Of a stretch of DNA of 64,000 nucleotides, positions 44,732-53,272 are shown one piece after another (the stretch's first letter is position 1; every line of letters starts with the position of its first letter). The notes under the pieces are model-generated. The model was not told where the DNA came from. It made no database searches and saw only the letters and a program-made list of their open reading frames with translations. A program made the position numbers and the translations under genes. Source of the stretch: Christiangramia bathymodioli (GTDB taxonomy: Bacteria; Bacteroidota; Bacteroidia; Flavobacteriales; Flavobacteriaceae); NCBI GenBank assembly GCA_009735695.1, contig SRSL01000002.1, positions 177,229 to 241,228 of the forward strand. The letters are read 5' to 3'.

Positions 44732-46384
44732 ATGAAATTGAATAGAAGTTTATTTTTAAGTTCCGTAGTACTGGCCCTGCTGATACTTTCAGTAAGCTGT
44801 AAATCTGAAAAAAGAGAAACAAATGCGGAAGTTTCCGGAGAGGATACACTAAGCATTAGCATACTTCAAACCGCCGATATACATGGGCAGCTGGACACGC
44901 ATCCAGAACTGTTCTGGGAAGATGGCAAAATCGATTTCAGGGACCGCGGCGGCCTTGCCAACATCAAAAGCCTTTTCGATACTGAGCGAAAAAAGAACCC
45001 CGGCAGGACGCTTATAGTGGATGGGGGAGACCTGATCCAGGGTAGCGGGTATATGGCCTTGTCAAAAGCCAGGCAAATGCCTGAAATTATCAGGAATATG
45101 GGTTATGATGTGATCATTCCCGGCAACTGGGAAGTTGTTTATGGGAAAGAAGTGATGCTGGAGGTGATGAATTCGTATGATACCCAGGTTATCGCTCAGA
45201 ACATGTATCATGAAAACGGGAAGGGAGCCTTGTTTCCACCATACTGGATCAAGGAAATCGAGGGAGTGAAAATTGGCTTTGTTGGGCTAAATGATCCCGA
45301 TGTACCGGTTAGGCAGAATCCTGTGTTTAGTGAGGGAATAGAATTTTCAGGGATCGATGAGAAATTGCTTGAGAGTATTGATCATCTAAAAAATGAAAAG
45401 AAGGTGGATGTGCTGTTCCTGGTCACTCATATCGGGATCTTTAAACAGGTTCAACTTGCCAATGATCCAGATCTTAAAGAGGTGGATTATATCCTGGGCA
45501 ACGATACTCATGAACGTGTTAGGGAGCCTATCCAGGGAAAATTCGCGAAGGTTACCGAACCCGGGGCTTTTGGCTCATTTGTTGGAAAACTGAAGCTTGA
45601 TTTTGTTGACGGCGAACTGGTAAATGACGATTATGAACTCATTGAAGTAGATCCCAAAATATATCCGGCTGATAAATACATACAGGCCCTGGTTGATAGT
45701 GTGAAAGCACCTTACCGCGAGTACCTAGAAACGGTGATCGGGTATACCGAAGAACCACTGTACCGGTATCTCACCGTAGAAAATCCCATGGACAATATGA
45801 TCACTGATGCAGCACGCTGGAAAACAGGGGCAGATATTGCCATTTCCAACGGTTTTCGTTTTGGGAACCCTATTGTGCCAGAAAATGGAGAGCCTGCTCC
45901 AATTACCCGTGCAAACCTCTGGAACCTGTTACCGGTGAACGAAAAGATCAAAACCGGGATGGCTACCGGGAAACAGATAAAGGACTGGTTGGAAAGCGAA
46001 ATGGAGAACGCCTTTTCTCAGGATCCGACTAACAGGTTTGGTGGCTGGCTGGTTCGATTTTCGGGAATGAAGGTCAGGTTCGACAGTCAGAAGCCAAAAG
46101 GAAAGCGAATCGAACAGATCACGGTACATGGCGAAATTTTAAAGGAAGATAAATATTATAGTATTTCAGCCTGTGTAAGGCCTGGCGATCCTATTGATAT
46201 GTTGTGCAGGATGCCTAATGTTAAGGATGTAAAAATAAAAGATTATACCATTCACGAGGCAGTAGAGGAGTACCTGGAGGTACATTCTCCAGTCGCTCCC
46301 AGGCTGGAAGGCCGTGCCTACTGCGATTATCTAGGCGAGTATTCCTTCTCCACGGTACCGGGGACCGATTATATATTTCAATAA
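44732..46384 (+). CDS. SoxB-like / 5'-nucleotidase family metallophosphatase lipoprotein
   Basis: 550 residues. Lipobox LLILSVSCKSE, then a calcineurin-type domain with LQTADIHGQLD, IVDGGDLIQGSG, PGNWEVVYG and LVTHIGIFKQ, followed by a 5'-nucleotidase C domain (NGFRFGNP, LPVNEKIKTGMATGKQIKDW). The sequence is closer to SoxB thiosulfohydrolase than to UshA: GNWE instead of GNHD/E (SoxB has HWE), DYILGNDTHERVREPIQGK, and NRFGGWLVRFSGMKV. SoxB releases sulfate from carrier-bound thiosulfonate. No soxYZ or soxAX genes are in the window, so the real substrate is open. It starts 1 bp after the DsrE-like gene and ends at a strong terminator. Confidence 0.8.
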   Translation: MKLNRSLFLSSVVLALLILSVSCKSEKRETNAEVSGEDTLSISILQTADIHGQLDTHPELFWEDGKIDFRDRGGLANIKSLFDTERKKNPGRTLIVDGGDLIQGSGYMALSKARQMPEIIRNMGYDVIIPGNWEVVYGKEVMLEVMNSYDTQVIAQNMYHENGKGALFPPYWIKEIEGVKIGFVGLNDPDVPVRQNPVFSEGIEFSGIDEKLLESIDHLKNEKKVDVLFLVTHIGIFKQVQLANDPDLKEVDYILGNDTHERVREPIQGKFAKVTEPGAFGSFVGKLKLDFVDGELVNDDYELIEVDPKIYPADKYIQALVDSVKAPYREYLETVIGYTEEPLYRYLTVENPMDNMITDAARWKTGADIAISNGFRFGNPIVPENGEPAPITRANLWNLLPVNEKIKTGMATGKQIKDWLESEMENAFSQDPTNRFGGWLVRFSGMKVRFDSQKPKGKRIEQITVHGEILKEDKYYSISACVRPGDPIDMLCRMPNVKDVKIKDYTIHEAVEEYLEVHSPVAPRLEGRAYCDYLGEYSFSTVPGTDYIFQ

Positions 46385-46745
46385 AAGCTGGTTTATAAAT
46401 TTCTTATAATAACTGGCTATCCATTTTATTGGGTAGCCAGTTTTTTATTGATGTTTAATTTTAGGAAATGAACAAACGTTAAAATTATTTAAAAAATACC
46501 GTAAAACATTGTTTTGCAGTTATTTATTTAAAGGATTCAAACTTTTTTCCTAAATTAATGCTTGCATTTTAACAACCTTTCCGAATCTCATAACCATTAC
46601 GAATCCCCACTTAAAGATGGCAATTTCCCCAGCCGCCATCAGGAAGACTTAACCCCTTTTTGTACAGGTAATTTTTTAAAATATAAAGTTTAATCCAATC
46701 AAAAATAATTGATACTACTATTTATTAACTGCTAAACTTATCATT
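46385..46745. other. Intergenic region with terminator and probable sulfatase promoter
   Basis: After the terminator at 46411-46448 the sequence is AT-rich and holds no gene. At 46620-46657 lies GCAATTTCCCCAGC followed by AACCCCT, a motif that recurs at 21298-21340. Its position about 100 bp before the sulfatase start fits a regulatory site. Confidence 0.45.
46411..46448 (+). terminator. Rho-independent terminator after the SoxB-like gene
   Basis: A 12-bp stem AACTGGCTATCC (46411-46422) / GGGTAGCCAGTT (46431-46442, one G-U pair) with an 8-base loop is followed by TTTTATT. It closes the amidohydrolase-to-SoxB transcription unit 26 bp after the stop. Confidence 0.9.
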
Positions 46746-48314
46746 ATGAAAAAATGGTTTTTTACGCTCATTTTCAGTTTGATCCTGTACATCAGCTATG
46801 CACAGGAAAAGCCGAACATCCTTGTGATCTGGGGAGATGATATTGGCTGGACCAACCTGAGTGCCTATGAGCACGGGGTGATGGCCTACACGACTCCCAA
46901 TATCGACCGAATAGGTGAAGAGGGTATTATTTTCACCGACCATTATGCGCAACCTTCCTGTACGGCCGGACGTGCCGCGTTCATCACCGGGCAGTATCCC
47001 ATACGTTCGGGAATGACAACGGTAGGCCAGCCAGGTGATGCTTTAGGGCTGCAGAAGGAATCGCCCAGCCTGGCAGAGGTCCTGAAAGCCCAGGGTTACA
47101 GAACCGGGCATTTCGGTAAAAATCATTTGGGAGACCGAAATGAACATTTACCAACCGTACATGGGTTTGATGAGTTCTTCGGAAACCTGTACCACCTGAA
47201 TACCCAGGAAGAAGCCGAGCAGCGCGATTACCAGAATTTTGGGGAAGCTTATGAAGGCTCCCTGGAAGAATATGAAAAGAAATTTGGTACCCGTGGCGTA
47301 CTACATTCCTTTGCTACCAATGAGGTGAATAATCAGTCTGATCCCAGGTTCGGGCCTGTTGGAAAACAACGTATCGAAGATACCGGGCCACTTACCCAGG
47401 AAAGAATGAAGAATTTCGATCGCGAGGAAGTGATCCCTAAGGCAATAGATTTCATGGAAGCATCTAAAGATGCGAATGAACCATTTTTTATCTGGTTAAA
47501 TACCAGCCGTATGCACCTGTACACCAGGATCGAGGATAAATGGCTTGAAAAGGTGGAAAAATATACGAGTGAAGCCGATTATTACGGAGCGGGTATGTTG
47601 CAGCATGATTCAGACATTGGTTATGTCCTGGATCAGCTCGAAGAGATGGGATTACTGGAAAATACCATTGTTCTTTATTCTACAGATAACGGTCCCGAGC
47701 ATTCTTCATGGCCACATGGAGGAACCACTCCTTTCCGTGGAGAAAAAATGACCACCTATGAAGGTGGTGTACGGGTTCCCTGTATGGTAAGATGGCCTGG
47801 TAAGATCCCTGCAGGTCAGCAGCTTAATGGCATTCAGAGCCATATGGACCTGTTCACCACGCTTGCTGCAGCAGCCGGGGTGCCAGACGCAGCAGAAAAG
47901 ATCAGGAGAGACCAGAACCAGTATATCGATGGGGTGAATAACCTCGATTACTGGATGGGAAAATCAGATAAATCGGAACGAAATCATATTTTCTATTATT
48001 ACGAAAGTAAACTAACCGCGGTGAGAATGGGGCCGTGGAAGTTCCATTTTTCTACCAAGGAAGATTATTATGCTAATGTGATCCCACGCACTGTTCCCCT
48101 TGTTTTCAATATTCGAATGGATCCATATGAAAGCTATGACAGCACCGATGCTTACGGGCATTTGATGCAAAAAGTTTCCTGGTTGATTCAGCCAATGGGT
48201 GAATTAATGCAGAAACATTTACAAACCCTGGCAGAATATCCTCCTGTGCAGGGAGGAAAATCCTTCGATATGTCTAATGTCGTTGATGAGTTCATAAACA
48301 AAGCGAGACAATAG
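46746..48314 (+). CDS. Secreted formylglycine-dependent sulfatase
   Basis: 522 residues. Signal peptide (1-20, ending ISYAQ), then the S1 sulfatase fold: VIWGDDIG (Asp31, Asp32 metal ligands), [16 protein letters not shown] (Cys72, formylglycine precursor in C-x-A-x-R), [29 protein letters not shown] (metal site near 315) and [12 protein letters not shown]. It removes sulfate from a secreted or polymeric ester. Anaerobic or aerobic maturase genes are not in the window. It is the intact paralogue of the broken copy at 36-37.5 kb and has its own terminator. Confidence 0.92.
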   Translation: MKKWFFTLIFSLILYISYAQEKPNILVIWGDDIGWTNLSAYEHGVMAYTTPNIDRIGEEGIIFTDHYAQPSCTAGRAAFITGQYPIRSGMTTVGQPGDALGLQKESPSLAEVLKAQGYRTGHFGKNHLGDRNEHLPTVHGFDEFFGNLYHLNTQEEAEQRDYQNFGEAYEGSLEEYEKKFGTRGVLHSFATNEVNNQSDPRFGPVGKQRIEDTGPLTQERMKNFDREEVIPKAIDFMEASKDANEPFFIWLNTSRMHLYTRIEDKWLEKVEKYTSEADYYGAGMLQHDSDIGYVLDQLEEMGLLENTIVLYSTDNGPEHSSWPHGGTTPFRGEKMTTYEGGVRVPCMVRWPGKIPAGQQLNGIQSHMDLFTTLAAAAGVPDAAEKIRRDQNQYIDGVNNLDYWMGKSDKSERNHIFYYYESKLTAVRMGPWKFHFSTKEDYYANVIPRTVPLVFNIRMDPYESYDSTDAYGHLMQKVSWLIQPMGELMQKHLQTLAEYPPVQGGKSFDMSNVVDEFINKARQ

Positions 48315-48360
48315 GTTTCCCGGGTTTGTAATCCAGAACATGGAGATTAATTAGTTGAGA

Positions 48361-48406
48361 AGCCGAAGCCGATCTGAACCCGTTCAGGTTGACTTCGGCT
48401 ATTTTA
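48361..48406 (+). terminator. Terminator after the intact sulfatase
   Basis: AGCCGAAG (48361-48368) pairs with CTTCGGCT (48393-48400), with an inner CTGAAC/GTTCAG stem, and is followed by ATTTTAG. It lies 46 bp after the sulfatase stop. Confidence 0.75.
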
Positions 48407-48443
48407 GAAAAAGCATAGAAAACCAGTAACCAACCTATTAATA

Positions 48444-49004
48444 ATGAAAGCATTTAAAAATCTTACAGCTATCCTGTTCTTTGGAATTATAGGTTTCCTG
48501 GGCACCGCGCAGGAACATGAGCATCAGGAAGAACATCATGAAGAGCACCACAGGCACAAACATGTTATTTCACTGGGGATTGGGCATGCTCATATTAATT
48601 CAGGAATAGAGAATGGGGAAAAGCAATGGATGGTTTTACCATCCTGGATGCTGGATTATAATTTCTGGTTTACAGAACGCTGGGCCGTAGGCCTGCATTC
48701 CGATATGATCATTGAAACCTTCGAGGTAGAAGATGAACATAGTTCAGAGTCTATAATTGAAAGAGAAAATCCTATAGCCCTGGTTGGGGCACTTTCCTTT
48801 CAACCTGTAGAATGGCTTAGCCTTGTGGCCGGTGGCGGGGTAGAATATGAAGCAAATGAAAGTTTCGGCCTGGTAAGGCTTGGGGTGGAACCGCACTGGG
48901 AGATCCACGAAAAATGGGAAATATTCGTTAATATAGGCCACGACATAAAATTCGATGCCTATAACACCTGGAACCTTGCTCTAGGGATAGGTCACGGTTT
49001 TTAA
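48444..49004 (+). CDS. Outer-membrane barrel protein with His-rich N-terminus
   Basis: 186 residues. A signal peptide (1-22, ending LGTAQ) is followed by a histidine/glutamate-rich stretch of about 18 residues (EHEHQEEHHEEHHRHKH), a likely zinc/copper/nickel chelator, then amphipathic strands (WMLDYNFWFTERWAVGLHSD, WSLVAGGGVEYEAN-like) and the C-terminal NLALGIGHGF typical of barrels. A metal-loaded outer-membrane sensor or uptake protein is possible. First of a run of six outer-membrane genes up to 54.3 kb. Confidence 0.65.
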   Translation: MKAFKNLTAILFFGIIGFLGTAQEHEHQEEHHEEHHRHKHVISLGIGHAHINSGIENGEKQWMVLPSWMLDYNFWFTERWAVGLHSDMIIETFEVEDEHSSESIIERENPIALVGALSFQPVEWLSLVAGGGVEYEANESFGLVRLGVEPHWEIHEKWEIFVNIGHDIKFDAYNTWNLALGIGHGF

Positions 49005-49034
49005 ATTTCCCTTAACCGGAAACTTTATTAAATA

Positions 49035-50114
49035 ATGAAACAAGCTTATCTGTTTTTGACCATTCTCCTCTTTTACACCCCCGTTTTTAGCCAGGGTGAG
49101 GAGGTTCTTAACGAAAAACAGAAAAAGCTAAAAATAGCCGGCGTACCTTACTTAAACTATAGCCGCACGGTAGAATTTTCATATGGTTTGCTGGGAGCGG
49201 CCTTTTATAAGCTCAATGCAGCCGATACCATCTCTCCATCATCCTCAACCACAATAGCCACAATTCACTCGACTTCCAACAGTTATATAGGAATGGGAAT
49301 TCAGCAATTCTATTTTGCAGAAGACCGTTGGCGGGCCAAGCTTTCTGGTGGAGTTGGAAATGGAAATCTTCAGGTATACCAGAACTTTTATGCCGGTGGT
49401 AGTTTTATCGATTACAGCACTAAAGTGAAATTTGTAATGGGAGAAGTTTCCAGGCGGGTGGCACCTGATTTGTATTTGGGACTCTCCGGCGGTATCGCCA
49501 ATGCACGAACCGAGTTCGATCTCGATCTTCCTTTAACGGAACGCAGGCCCACCATCGATATTCCTGTTAATTTTGTAGGGACGTTCATCCAAAGCGATTC
49601 CCGGAACAACGTGAATTATCCCAATATAGGCCATAACATTATGGCCAGTTTTAAAACTGCCGGGGAATGGCTGGGAAACGAATCAGGTTTTAACCAGCTG
49701 GAACTCAATTATGATCTTTATAAACCACTTAGGTCTGGGAATGATATTTTTGTGGCTCGATACTACTCGATCAGTTCGTTTGGCGATGTGCCGTTCGTAG
49801 GGCAAAATACGGTGGGTGGGGATAATATAAGAGGTTATTCCCAGGGAAAATACCGGGATGACCAGTTGTACTCCATTCAGGCGGAATACCGGCACAATTT
49901 CCCATCAAAGTTCGGCCTGGTATTTTTCGGAGGTTTCGCTACGGTGGTTCCCGAGATTTCCGAATTATTTGAACACGACCTTTTACCTGGTATTGGTACG
50001 GGAGTGCGATACCTGATCCTTCCCAAAGAAAAAATCAATATAGGAATGGATGTGGCAGTTGGAAAGGATGACTGGAGCCTGAGTTTTAGAATCTCAGATG
50101 CTTTTGCCAGATAA
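49035..50114 (+). CDS. Omp85/BamA-like outer-membrane barrel without POTRA domains
   Basis: 359 residues: signal peptide (1-19, ending PVFSQ) and then barrel strands. The Omp85 lid motif region is recognisable as GGDNIRGYSQGKYRDDQ near 275 followed by YSIQAEYRHNFPSKFGLVFF, the bacterial surface antigen (D15) signature. There is no room for POTRA repeats, so it is a short member like PlpD or the patatin-associated barrels. It might insert or secrete something, or function as a porin. It starts 30 bp after the His-rich gene. Confidence 0.7.
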   Translation: MKQAYLFLTILLFYTPVFSQGEEVLNEKQKKLKIAGVPYLNYSRTVEFSYGLLGAAFYKLNAADTISPSSSTTIATIHSTSNSYIGMGIQQFYFAEDRWRAKLSGGVGNGNLQVYQNFYAGGSFIDYSTKVKFVMGEVSRRVAPDLYLGLSGGIANARTEFDLDLPLTERRPTIDIPVNFVGTFIQSDSRNNVNYPNIGHNIMASFKTAGEWLGNESGFNQLELNYDLYKPLRSGNDIFVARYYSISSFGDVPFVGQNTVGGDNIRGYSQGKYRDDQLYSIQAEYRHNFPSKFGLVFFGGFATVVPEISELFEHDLLPGIGTGVRYLILPKEKINIGMDVAVGKDDWSLSFRISDAFAR

Positions 50115-50129
50115 TATAAACCCCTCGAA

Positions 50130-51188
50130 ATGATGAAAAGATTGGAAATAGGTAATAAGACCAGATTGAGTAAAAAGCTTCTTTCTGCTTTGATCGTGTT
50201 ATTTGGAATATGTTTCCTGCAGCCTGCAAAAGCGCAGGTAACCAAACTAAGCCAGGAAGAAAGGGATAGCCTTGCAGCCATTCCGTATCCTTATGTCCTG
50301 CCCATTTTTGGCGGGAAAATAAGGGAAAGAGGGATAGATTTTCCCCTTCCATTAGGCATAATGACCAATTATATTTACCAGGAATCGAAATACGACCTGG
50401 AGAACCCAGTGATCGGGTTTGGGGATTCCGAGCTGGTAAGCATCGATTTCGTAGATTTTAAAACGGTAAAAAATCGTACTAATATTATCAATTTCAGGGC
50501 AGATGCCTGGGTATTTCCTTTTTTGAATCTATATGGGATCTATGCGAGGTCTCAATCCCGAAGCAATATACGAATAGGATTTCCCCTCAATATCGAGGTA
50601 GAAGCAAATCCTACTGGGGAAACCTGGGGATTTGGCGGGGTAGTAGCCTATGGCCTCGGCAACTATTTTGCCGTTGGTAATTTAAACTATTCCTGGACCG
50701 ATATTAGTTCTCTCGATGATAAGGTTCAGGGTACGGTCGCATCTTTAAGATTTGGAAGAAATTTTGAATTAGGAAAACCAAACAGGGGCATCATTCCCAC
50801 CGTGGGGATCCAATTTCAAAAGATCACACAGGATTCTGGTGGGGAATTGCCAATTTCCACCATCTTTTCAAAGTTCGACCAGGATAATCTCAACGACCTG
50901 AAGGAACAAATAGCAGACGATGCCATGAACTGGTACGACGAATTAAGTCTTCCGCAGAAACTGGTGGTAGACAGGCTGGTGAATGCCCTTGATAACTGGC
51001 TGGCGGGAAGAGATGTAGGAAGTACTCCCTTGCGCTACCAGTTTGATAAGGTTCCATTAGGGGAATGGTCCTTCCAGGTAGGATTTCAGTACAATCATAA
51101 CAAACACTGGTGGTACAGGCTGGAAACGGGATTTGGCCCCGGGCGTTTTCAGGTAATGACCTCTATTAATTATCGCTTCGGAATATGA
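50130..51188 (+). CDS. Outer-membrane protein of unknown function
   Basis: 352 residues. Signal peptide (about 1-36; LLSALIVLFGICFLQPAKAQ) and a mature chain that begins VTKLSQEERDSLAAIPYPYV, then regular amphipathic strands (NIINFRADAWVFPFLNLYGIY, GFGGVVAYGLGNYFAVGNLNYSW-type) with a long helical insertion near 240-300 (LNDLKEQIADDAMNWYDEL). No family is recognised with confidence. It overlaps the next barrel gene by 4 bp, so the two are translated together and may form one assembly. Confidence 0.65.
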   Translation: MMKRLEIGNKTRLSKKLLSALIVLFGICFLQPAKAQVTKLSQEERDSLAAIPYPYVLPIFGGKIRERGIDFPLPLGIMTNYIYQESKYDLENPVIGFGDSELVSIDFVDFKTVKNRTNIINFRADAWVFPFLNLYGIYARSQSRSNIRIGFPLNIEVEANPTGETWGFGGVVAYGLGNYFAVGNLNYSWTDISSLDDKVQGTVASLRFGRNFELGKPNRGIIPTVGIQFQKITQDSGGELPISTIFSKFDQDNLNDLKEQIADDAMNWYDELSLPQKLVVDRLVNALDNWLAGRDVGSTPLRYQFDKVPLGEWSFQVGFQYNHNKHWWYRLETGFGPGRFQVMTSINYRFGI

Positions 51189-52345
51189 AATTCAGCCTTT
51201 TGAAATATAGCTGTGTTTTTATGCTGATCCTGTTCAGCCTGGAAACCTATTCCCAGGAAAAAGGCATCAAAGGCTATATGAAAAGAAGGGCAGCCAAGAA
51301 AGAGGCGGCCATAGAAGAAGGCAGACCATTTTTAAGCATTCTGGCCGGCCCGGGCTATACCCCTGAAAACGGACTATTATTAGGTGGCGGAATTCTTTAC
51401 ACCTTTAAAACCAACCCCGAAGATTCCCTTATACAGCGATCCTCAATACCCATCAATACTTTTATTAGTACTAAAGGTAATTATGGTTTTAGTGCCAAGA
51501 TGGCCTCTTTTTGGTTCCAGGATAAATTAAGATTCAACTTTGTAGGTAAATTTTCGAATGCGAACGATAATTATTTCGGAGTAGGTTTTTCAGAAATCAA
51601 TCGCATTTCCCAGGGTGACAGTACCACGGCCTATGAACGCCAGAAATTCCAGATCGCACCAACTGTTCTTTTCAGGATCTTACAAAATGTGTATGCCGGA
51701 GTGGGGATAGACCTTAACCAATCCAGGGTCACCGAATTAAATCCCTATATGCAGCAAAACGAGTATTATAACCGCTTTGGACCTGAGAATTTTAATTCGG
51801 GTTTGAAACTGACAGCTAATTATGATAGTCGCGATATTACCGTAAATGCTTGGAAAGGTTGGTTCGTGAATTTTAATGCTACATTTTTTGGAGATTACCT
51901 GGGTGGCGATAATGAATATAATGTTTATGAGCTGGACATTAGGACCTATCACCAGATCAATCGAGAAGGCAATACCCTTGCCCTTAAGCTATACGGCCGG
52001 GTAGGAACGGGGGATGTGCCTTACGAGGAATTAAGTCGTATTGGTGGTACCAACGCACTACGTGGTTATATCGACGGGCAGTACAGGGATAAAACCGGTG
52101 TATATCTCATCTCTGAATGGCGGCATATGTTCCTGAAATCCAACCAGGAACTCAGTAAACACGGAATAGCAGTGTGGTTGGGATCGGGTAGTATTGCAAA
52201 CGACCTTGACGGTATTAGCGAATGGATCCCAAACCTGGGAGTGGGTTACAGGTTCGAGGTGCAGCCGCGGATGAACCTGCGAATCGACTTCGGAATTGGA
52301 AGAGAATCCAGTGGATTATATTTCAATTTTACCGAAGCATTCTAA
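51185..52345 (+). CDS. Omp85/BamA-like outer-membrane barrel without POTRA domains (second)
   Basis: 386 residues with a signal peptide (1-24, ending ETYSQ). A short basic region (IKGYMKRRAAKKEAAIEEG) precedes the barrel. Omp85 signatures: RIGGTNALRGYIDGQYRDKTG near 285 and LISEWRHMFLK, ending YFNFTEAF, whose terminal Phe fits recognition by the BAM complex. Like the 49-kb gene it lacks POTRA repeats. The 4-bp overlap (ATGA) with the upstream outer-membrane gene shows coupling. Confidence 0.75.
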   Translation: MKFSLLKYSCVFMLILFSLETYSQEKGIKGYMKRRAAKKEAAIEEGRPFLSILAGPGYTPENGLLLGGGILYTFKTNPEDSLIQRSSIPINTFISTKGNYGFSAKMASFWFQDKLRFNFVGKFSNANDNYFGVGFSEINRISQGDSTTAYERQKFQIAPTVLFRILQNVYAGVGIDLNQSRVTELNPYMQQNEYYNRFGPENFNSGLKLTANYDSRDITVNAWKGWFVNFNATFFGDYLGGDNEYNVYELDIRTYHQINREGNTLALKLYGRVGTGDVPYEELSRIGGTNALRGYIDGQYRDKTGVYLISEWRHMFLKSNQELSKHGIAVWLGSGSIANDLDGISEWIPNLGVGYRFEVQPRMNLRIDFGIGRESSGLYFNFTEAF

Positions 52346-52441
52346 AAGCTTAACTTTTGACTATCAGTTAAATACAAATTTTAATAGTAGTTTTAGCATA
52401 CTTCCGATAAGGAAGTTCTAACAAATCAAAATAAATGAATT

Positions 52442-53266
52442 ATGAAAGATCTATCACTTCATTGGATAAAAGGCCTGATTTTCCTGATCCTCTTGGTAAG
52501 TTTTCCACAGTTTTCAGCAGGCCAGGAGGCGGAAGAGGGGAAACCCAGTGCCGATGAACTCGCCCAGAAACTACAAAATCCCGTTGCCAGTTTGATAAGC
52601 GTTCCCTTCCAGGGTAATTTTGATTTTGGGGTTGGGCCCTCAGATGGTTATCGATTCACCATGAACTTTCAACCCGTGGTACCTATTAGCATTAGCGAAA
52701 ACTGGAACCTGATTGGCAGGCTTATCCTGCCAGTGATTCATCAAAACGATGTCTCCGGAAATAGCGGGAGACAAACCGGTCTTGGGGATGCTGTGGTGAG
52801 CGCATTCCTGTCTCCTAAAGAACCTGGTTCCGGAGGATTGATCTGGGGTCTGGGTCCTGTGTTTTTGGTGCCAACAGCAACCGATAACCTGGGCACCGAA
52901 AAATTTGGAATTGGTCCCACCGGGGTAGCACTGAAACAAATTGGAGATATTACCATTGGGGGGCTGGCAAATCATATCTGGTCTATTTCTGGAGATGAAG
53001 ACCGGCCCGATGTGAACGCCACTTTCGTGCAACCTTTCATCGCCAAAAACTTTACTGGCGGTTATGCGATTTCTCTTAATACGGAACTCACCCAGAACTG
53101 GGATTTCGATGCGACATCTGGAACTGTGAACCTTGTAGGATCCAAAGTAATCAGCCTCGGAAGTCAGTTAGCTCAGGTGGCTGTGGGCCCTCGTATTCCT
53201 TATGGCAACGCAAATACTTCAGAATGGGGATTCAGGGCTGTGTTTGTGCTTTTGTTCCCAAAATGA
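52442..53266 (+). CDS. Outer-membrane transporter-like barrel (often annotated neuromedin U-like)
   Basis: 274 residues: signal peptide (1-28, ending QFSAGQ), helical stretch KPSADELAQKLQNPVASLISVP, then strands including SNWNLIGRLILPVI-like, GLGDAVVSAFLSPK and GLIWGLGPVFLVPTATDNLGTEKFGIGPTGV. This arrangement is typical of a family frequently called 'transporter' or neuromedin-U-like without proven function. It is separated by 96 bp from the Omp85-like gene and by 6 bp from the DUF481 gene, with which it is probably cotranscribed. Confidence 0.7.
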   Translation: MKDLSLHWIKGLIFLILLVSFPQFSAGQEAEEGKPSADELAQKLQNPVASLISVPFQGNFDFGVGPSDGYRFTMNFQPVVPISISENWNLIGRLILPVIHQNDVSGNSGRQTGLGDAVVSAFLSPKEPGSGGLIWGLGPVFLVPTATDNLGTEKFGIGPTGVALKQIGDITIGGLANHIWSISGDEDRPDVNATFVQPFIAKNFTGGYAISLNTELTQNWDFDATSGTVNLVGSKVISLGSQLAQVAVGPRIPYGNANTSEWGFRAVFVLLFPK

Positions 53267-53272
53267 TGATGT

